A program made the position numbers and the translations under genes. From JAYPHU01 sp964611435 (GTDB lineage Bacteria > Pseudomonadota > Alphaproteobacteria > Rhodospirillales > UBA2165): DNA of 64,000 nucleotides. Location: the NCBI GenBank assembly GCA_964611435.1, contig CAZSXT010000005.1:62001-126000 (forward strand), given 5' to 3'. The notes beneath the pieces were generated by a model. It made no database searches and was not told the origin of the DNA. It worked only from the letters and a program-made list of their open reading frames with translations. Within the stretch, counting starts at the first letter, position 1, and the number at the start of each line of letters is the position of its first letter. Of this stretch, positions 60,766 through 64,000 are shown one piece after another.

Positions 60766-61587
60766 ATGACCTACACACTGACGCAGGAACAGATCGACGC
60801 GTACAACAATGACGGCGCGGTGTTGCTGGAAGGGGTGATCAGCCCTGCTTGGCTGGAGCGGGTGGCCGCCGCGATTGAGCGGGATATCGAAAATCCCGGC
60901 CCGTTCTATCACGGCTATGAAGCGGAAGGTGGCAAGGGCCGGTTTCATGGCAATCTCCGGGTGTGGGAGAACGATCCGGAATTCAAAGCCTATTGCTTCG
61001 AGACAGATTTACCGCAGATCGCCGCGCAATTGTTTAACTCGTCCAAGTCCGTGTTGCTCTATGACCAGATTTTCGTGAAGGAACCGCAAACCGGTAACCG
61101 CACCCGTTGGCACAATGATCAGCCCTATTGGCCGGTCCGGGGCTGGGACGTGCTGTCCTTCTGGCTGGCCCTTGACCCGACGACGGAAGAAAATGGGCGA
61201 TTGGAATTCGTTCGAGGTTCCCACAAGTGGGACCGCTGGTTCCAGCCGGAACGTTTCGGCGATACCAAGGATGACGGAAAAACCTCTTACGACCACAATC
61301 CCGACTACGAACCTATGCCCGATATCGAAGCCGCGCGAGGCGACTATGACATCATCGCGTGGGATATGGCGCCCGGCGACGTGATCGCCTTTCACGCCCT
61401 GACCGTGCACGGGGCCGGGGGTAATGAACGGGACGATGTGCGCCGGCGCGGCTATACGGTGCGCTATCTGGGGGATGACGCCTGGTATGACACAAGGCCC
61501 GGCACCTCTAAACCGATGCACGTGCCGGGGAAAGCCGATGGCGATCCAATGCCGTGCGATGTGTTTCCTTTGGTGTGGGAGCGTTAA
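60766..61587 (+). CDS. Phytanoyl-CoA dioxygenase (PhyH) family protein
   Basis: A 273-residue Fe(II)/2-oxoglutarate oxygenase. The iron triad is H-x-D in RWHNDQPYW and a distal His in ALTVHGAGGN. Arg of RGYTVRYLGD is the candidate 2-oxoglutarate ligand. The N-terminal LTQEQIDAYNNDGAVLLEGV is typical of PhyH proteins that hydroxylate diverse small molecules, including ectoine and halogenated precursors. The substrate is unknown. ATG 60766 lies 40 nt after the alpha/beta hydrolase gene, so the two may be co-expressed. Confidence 0.9.
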   Translation: MTYTLTQEQIDAYNNDGAVLLEGVISPAWLERVAAAIERDIENPGPFYHGYEAEGGKGRFHGNLRVWENDPEFKAYCFETDLPQIAAQLFNSSKSVLLYDQIFVKEPQTGNRTRWHNDQPYWPVRGWDVLSFWLALDPTTEENGRLEFVRGSHKWDRWFQPERFGDTKDDGKTSYDHNPDYEPMPDIEAARGDYDIIAWDMAPGDVIAFHALTVHGAGGNERDDVRRRGYTVRYLGDDAWYDTRPGTSKPMHVPGKADGDPMPCDVFPLVWER

Positions 61588-61712
61588 CAGCGCAGCAGCT
61601 CATCGTCTACACCATCGAGCCGGATTATACCCGGATTTTGCGGCTGCTTGGCGGACGGCAGAATTGGCGTACAATTCTTGAGGCTTTGGTACAGTGATTC
61701 GAGGGAAGCGAG

Positions 61713-62327
61713 CTACCCCGGCTTGTTGCCGGTCAGTTTGATCACCGCCGACATGCCGCCGTGGGCCTGACCTTCGTAGAATTCCAGCTCTTCCTCTTCG
61801 ATCACCAGATTGTCGAAGCCGCCGAATGTTTCGGCCAGTAGCGCCGGCGTGTAGAGGTTCTCCTCCTTTTTGGGGCCGCCCGTGCCGTACTCCAACTGTT
61901 TCGGCGTGTAGCCCTGGATGATCAGCAGGCCGCCGGTTTTCAGCGCCTTGATCATGCCGGCCCATTTCTGCGCTCGCTGTTCGGGCGAGCTGAACTGGGT
62001 GAAAATCTCCGCCACCACGTCGAAGGCGGCGTCTGGGTAGTCCCAGGTGTGAACATCGGTCTCAATAATCTCCATTTCGACGCCGCGTTTTGCGGCCAGT
62101 TCCCGCGCTTTCGCCTGCGCGGTGGGGGAGAAATCGATGGACGTGACCTCCAGACCTCTCTCGGCCAGCCAGACGCCATTCCGGCCCTCGCCATCGGCCA
62201 CCGCCAGGGCTTTACCGCTGGCGGGCAACAATGTTTCGCAGGCTTTCAGGAAATAGTTGGGGTCTTCGCCGAACAGAAAGCCGTCGATGTCATAGCGGCC
62301 TTCCCAGCGGTCAAATTCTTGGGACAC
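61713..62327 (-). CDS. Class I SAM-dependent methyltransferase
   Basis: A 204-residue methyltransferase. Motif I is ALAVADGEGRNGVWLAERG with acidic SIDFS after it, and the DVVAEIFTQFSSPEQRAQK segment is motif IV. The N-terminal WEGRYDIDGFLFGEDPN matches the TehB/thiopurine-like small methyltransferases common in marine alphaproteobacteria. Its substrate is unknown. It is divergent from the LLM oxidoreductase across a 172-bp region. Confidence 0.85.
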   Translation of the reverse strand: MSQEFDRWEGRYDIDGFLFGEDPNYFLKACETLLPASGKALAVADGEGRNGVWLAERGLEVTSIDFSPTAQAKARELAAKRGVEMEIIETDVHTWDYPDAAFDVVAEIFTQFSSPEQRAQKWAGMIKALKTGGLLIIQGYTPKQLEYGTGGPKKEENLYTPALLAETFGGFDNLVIEEEELEFYEGQAHGGMSAVIKLTGNKPG

Positions 62328-62499
62328 GGGGGATACTCCAGGGATGGGGTGGTCAATTCACGGCGGAGACTAGTCCATAAATTTCACCATTTAAACACGT
62401 GAATGAGAGCGGCCGGGCTTACATGATCAGGCCATCATTCGGTTTGCCGTATCGGGTCTTGGAGGCGATACTGGGCGGGTCCCAAGGGAGTAAGTTTTT

Positions 62500-63558
62500 A
62501 TGGAATTTGGTGTTTTTTCCAACGGTTTCCGCCCGCATACCACTGCCGCGGAATGCTATGAAGAAGATCTGCAGGAAATCATCCTGGCTGACAAATTAGG
62601 GTTCACCGATCTGTTCTTAAGCGAACACCATGGAGAACCACCCTATATCAACAGGGTCGATACGATCCCGGCGCCGGAATTCCTGATGGCCAAAGCGGCG
62701 GGCTTGACCAAACAAATCCGCATGGGCGCGGCGGTGAAGCTGTTGCATATCCACCATCCTTTGGACGTGGCGATCCAGTCGGCGATTATGGAACACTTGC
62801 TGGGGGAAGGCCGGTTTTTCCTGGGCTTTGGCACGGGCTTTCCGTCGCCCCTATTCTGTGAGGAGCGCGGGATGACCTACGACGACCGGCATGCGCGCCT
62901 GCAGGAATCCTTGGAATTCATTCTGAAATGCTGGAACAGCGACGAGATTTTCGACTGGGACGGCGAACACTGGCAGGGCAAGGGCGTTGTGGCCCTACCC
63001 AAGCCGATGTCCCGGCCACTGCCCATGGCGACGGCGACGGATACTGAAGAGGTCATCAAACTGTCCGCGGAGCGGGGCTACCGGATGGTCACGGCCTTTT
63101 TGGACGGGGCGGAACGGGTGAAGGCCAAGGCGGAAAAATATGAAAGCTATGCCAAAGCGGCTGGTGTACAGGATGCGCGCAAGAATTTCCTGGCCTCGCG
63201 GATCGTCTACGTGGCGGATTCCGTTGAACAGGCGCTGGCGGAAATGCGCTCGTCTGTGACCTTCGAAATCAGCGTCCAGGCGGAACGGGGTTTCCTGGAT
63301 ATGCTCAAGCGGGTCTATGACCTGGATGTGCCCAATAACGAAAAGGGCATAGAGGCGCTGGTCGAGGCCGGATTCTATCTGATCGGCGAGCCTGACCGGA
63401 TCGCTGAACAGATTAAGGACCTCTATGATCAGACCGGCGGGTTCGGCACGTTCCTTTACGTGGGCGGCAAAAACTGGGCAACGCGGGAGCACCGGGTCCG
63501 GTCCATGACCCGCTTCATGCAGGAAGTCGCGCCGCAACTCGAAGACCTGACACCCTGA
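62500..63558 (+). CDS. LLM-class flavin-dependent oxidoreductase
   Basis: A 352-residue luciferase-like monooxygenase. The N-terminal MEFGVFSNGFRPH, the FTDLFLSEHHGEP barrel strand, and MGAAVKLLHIHHPLDVAIQ with a typical second-His strand identify the family. ATG 62500 follows AAGGGAG. It uses reduced flavin (FMN or F420); the substrate is not determined, though alkanal or xenobiotic oxidation is usual. Its neighbour downstream is a transporter. Confidence 0.9.
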   Translation: MEFGVFSNGFRPHTTAAECYEEDLQEIILADKLGFTDLFLSEHHGEPPYINRVDTIPAPEFLMAKAAGLTKQIRMGAAVKLLHIHHPLDVAIQSAIMEHLLGEGRFFLGFGTGFPSPLFCEERGMTYDDRHARLQESLEFILKCWNSDEIFDWDGEHWQGKGVVALPKPMSRPLPMATATDTEEVIKLSAERGYRMVTAFLDGAERVKAKAEKYESYAKAAGVQDARKNFLASRIVYVADSVEQALAEMRSSVTFEISVQAERGFLDMLKRVYDLDVPNNEKGIEALVEAGFYLIGEPDRIAEQIKDLYDQTGGFGTFLYVGGKNWATREHRVRSMTRFMQEVAPQLEDLTP

Positions 63559-63593
63559 CGATAATCGATAGCGTAACCGGAGACTAACCAGCC

Positions 63594-64000
63594 GTGCTTG
63601 GCAGCCTCCTCTCCTTGGCGTCGGCCGCCCTGTTTGGCCTCAACAGCGCCAGCATTCGCCGTGGCGTATTGACCGGTACGGTGGTTCAGGGCGTGGCGAT
63701 TTCCGTGACGGTGGGGATACCCATCTTTCTGATCGCCGGCGTCGCGACCAACGCGTTCGACATCATCCCCGGCATGAGTTCGAGTCTGTTGTTCATGCTG
63801 GCTTTGGCCGGCGCCATCCACTTCGGTTTTGCCCGCTACTGCAATTATTTGTCCCTGCAGGCAATGGGCTCCAATCTAACCCGATCTTTTCAGCAAATGA
63901 GCCTGCTCCTGACTCTGGCGTTGGCCCTGATATTCCTGGACGAAAGCCTGACGCCGCTAAGGTTATTCGGCATTCTCCTGATCATGAGCGGCCCCCTGTT
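63594..64000 (+). CDS. EamA/DMT-family membrane transporter, 5' part
   Basis: An open reading frame from GTG 63594 runs to the window end without a stop, about 135 residues. It is highly hydrophobic with several predicted helices (SLLSLASAALFGLNSAS, ISVTVGIPIFLIAGV, LLFMLALAGAIHFGFARY, LLLTLALALIFLDESLTPL, LLIMSGPL). The pattern and FLDESLTPLRLFGILLI match a ten-helix EamA drug/metabolite transporter whose first EamA repeat is seen here. It is truncated by the window, not by the genome. Confidence 0.75.
   Translation, partial: MLGSLLSLASAALFGLNSASIRRGVLTGTVVQGVAISVTVGIPIFLIAGVATNAFDIIPGMSSSLLFMLALAGAIHFGFARYCNYLSLQAMGSNLTRSFQQMSLLLTLALALIFLDESLTPLRLFGILLIMSGPL

Noticed and set aside
61588..61712. 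Small coding gene between the PhyH and methyltransferase genes
   Set aside because: This 125-bp stretch has no start with a ribosome site and no convincing peptide. It is treated as a convergent spacer.

Overview
The window is a gene-dense alphaproteobacterial chromosome segment, probably from a free-living Rhodospirillales-like bacterium. The evidence is RNase E with an acidic insert in its S1 domain and a Lys/Arg-Asp/Glu tail, the ferritin-like DUF455 protein, an RF2 gene with an SPY tripeptide, a complete SUF operon ending in an adrenodoxin-type ferredoxin, and an elongator tRNA-Met of the alphaproteobacterial type. I see no insertion sequence, prophage, integrase or CRISPR array. The assignment to order is an inference from gene content only.

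Positions 20-20816 are a surface-polysaccharide locus. It holds two asparagine-synthase-type amidotransferases, a methyltransferase, a B12-binding radical SAM gene interrupted by an in-frame amber codon, a large multi-spanning membrane protein, seven glycosyltransferases (five on the plus strand in one chain with 4-nt overlaps, two on the minus strand), and a minus-strand sugar-nucleotide operon wecB-wecC-gmd-fcl. That operon should make UDP-ManNAcA and GDP-L-fucose. Flippase, polymerase and export genes are not in view, so the locus probably continues to the left.

Positions 21026-27603 carry envelope quality-control and amino-acid genes: a PDZ-only exported protein, a DsbA-like oxidoreductase, a DUF3047-type lipoprotein, an M48/TPR metalloprotease, a gamma-glutamyltransferase-like lipoprotein whose catalytic Thr position is Ala, and a class I/II aminotransferase. 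Positions 27606-45823 are housekeeping: RNase E divergent from amiC-type amidase and PBP1A, prfB with its programmed +1 frameshift, a DUF455 protein, glnE, a giant YhdP/AsmA-like protein, tyrS, anmK and a small alpha/beta hydrolase.

Positions 46044-58044 form a sulfur and Fe-S block: cysE, iscR, two IscS/NifS-type desulfurases, sufB, sufC, sufD, sufS, sufU, sufT, sufA, ferredoxin, tenA and mnmA. A near-consensus type-1 IscR operator overlaps the predicted promoter in front of cysE. This suggests that serine acetylation (cysteine supply), sulfur mobilisation and Fe-S assembly share one control point.

Positions 58071-64000 are more miscellaneous: a cupin, a strong sigma-70 promoter driving a highly structured leader or candidate ncRNA into tRNA-Met, a metallophosphoesterase, an alpha/beta-hydrolase-fold protein without its nucleophilic Ser, a phytanoyl-CoA-dioxygenase-family protein, a methyltransferase, an LLM flavin oxidoreductase, and the start of an EamA-type transporter running off the window. 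The best candidate for something undescribed is the structured RNA at about 58719-58880.
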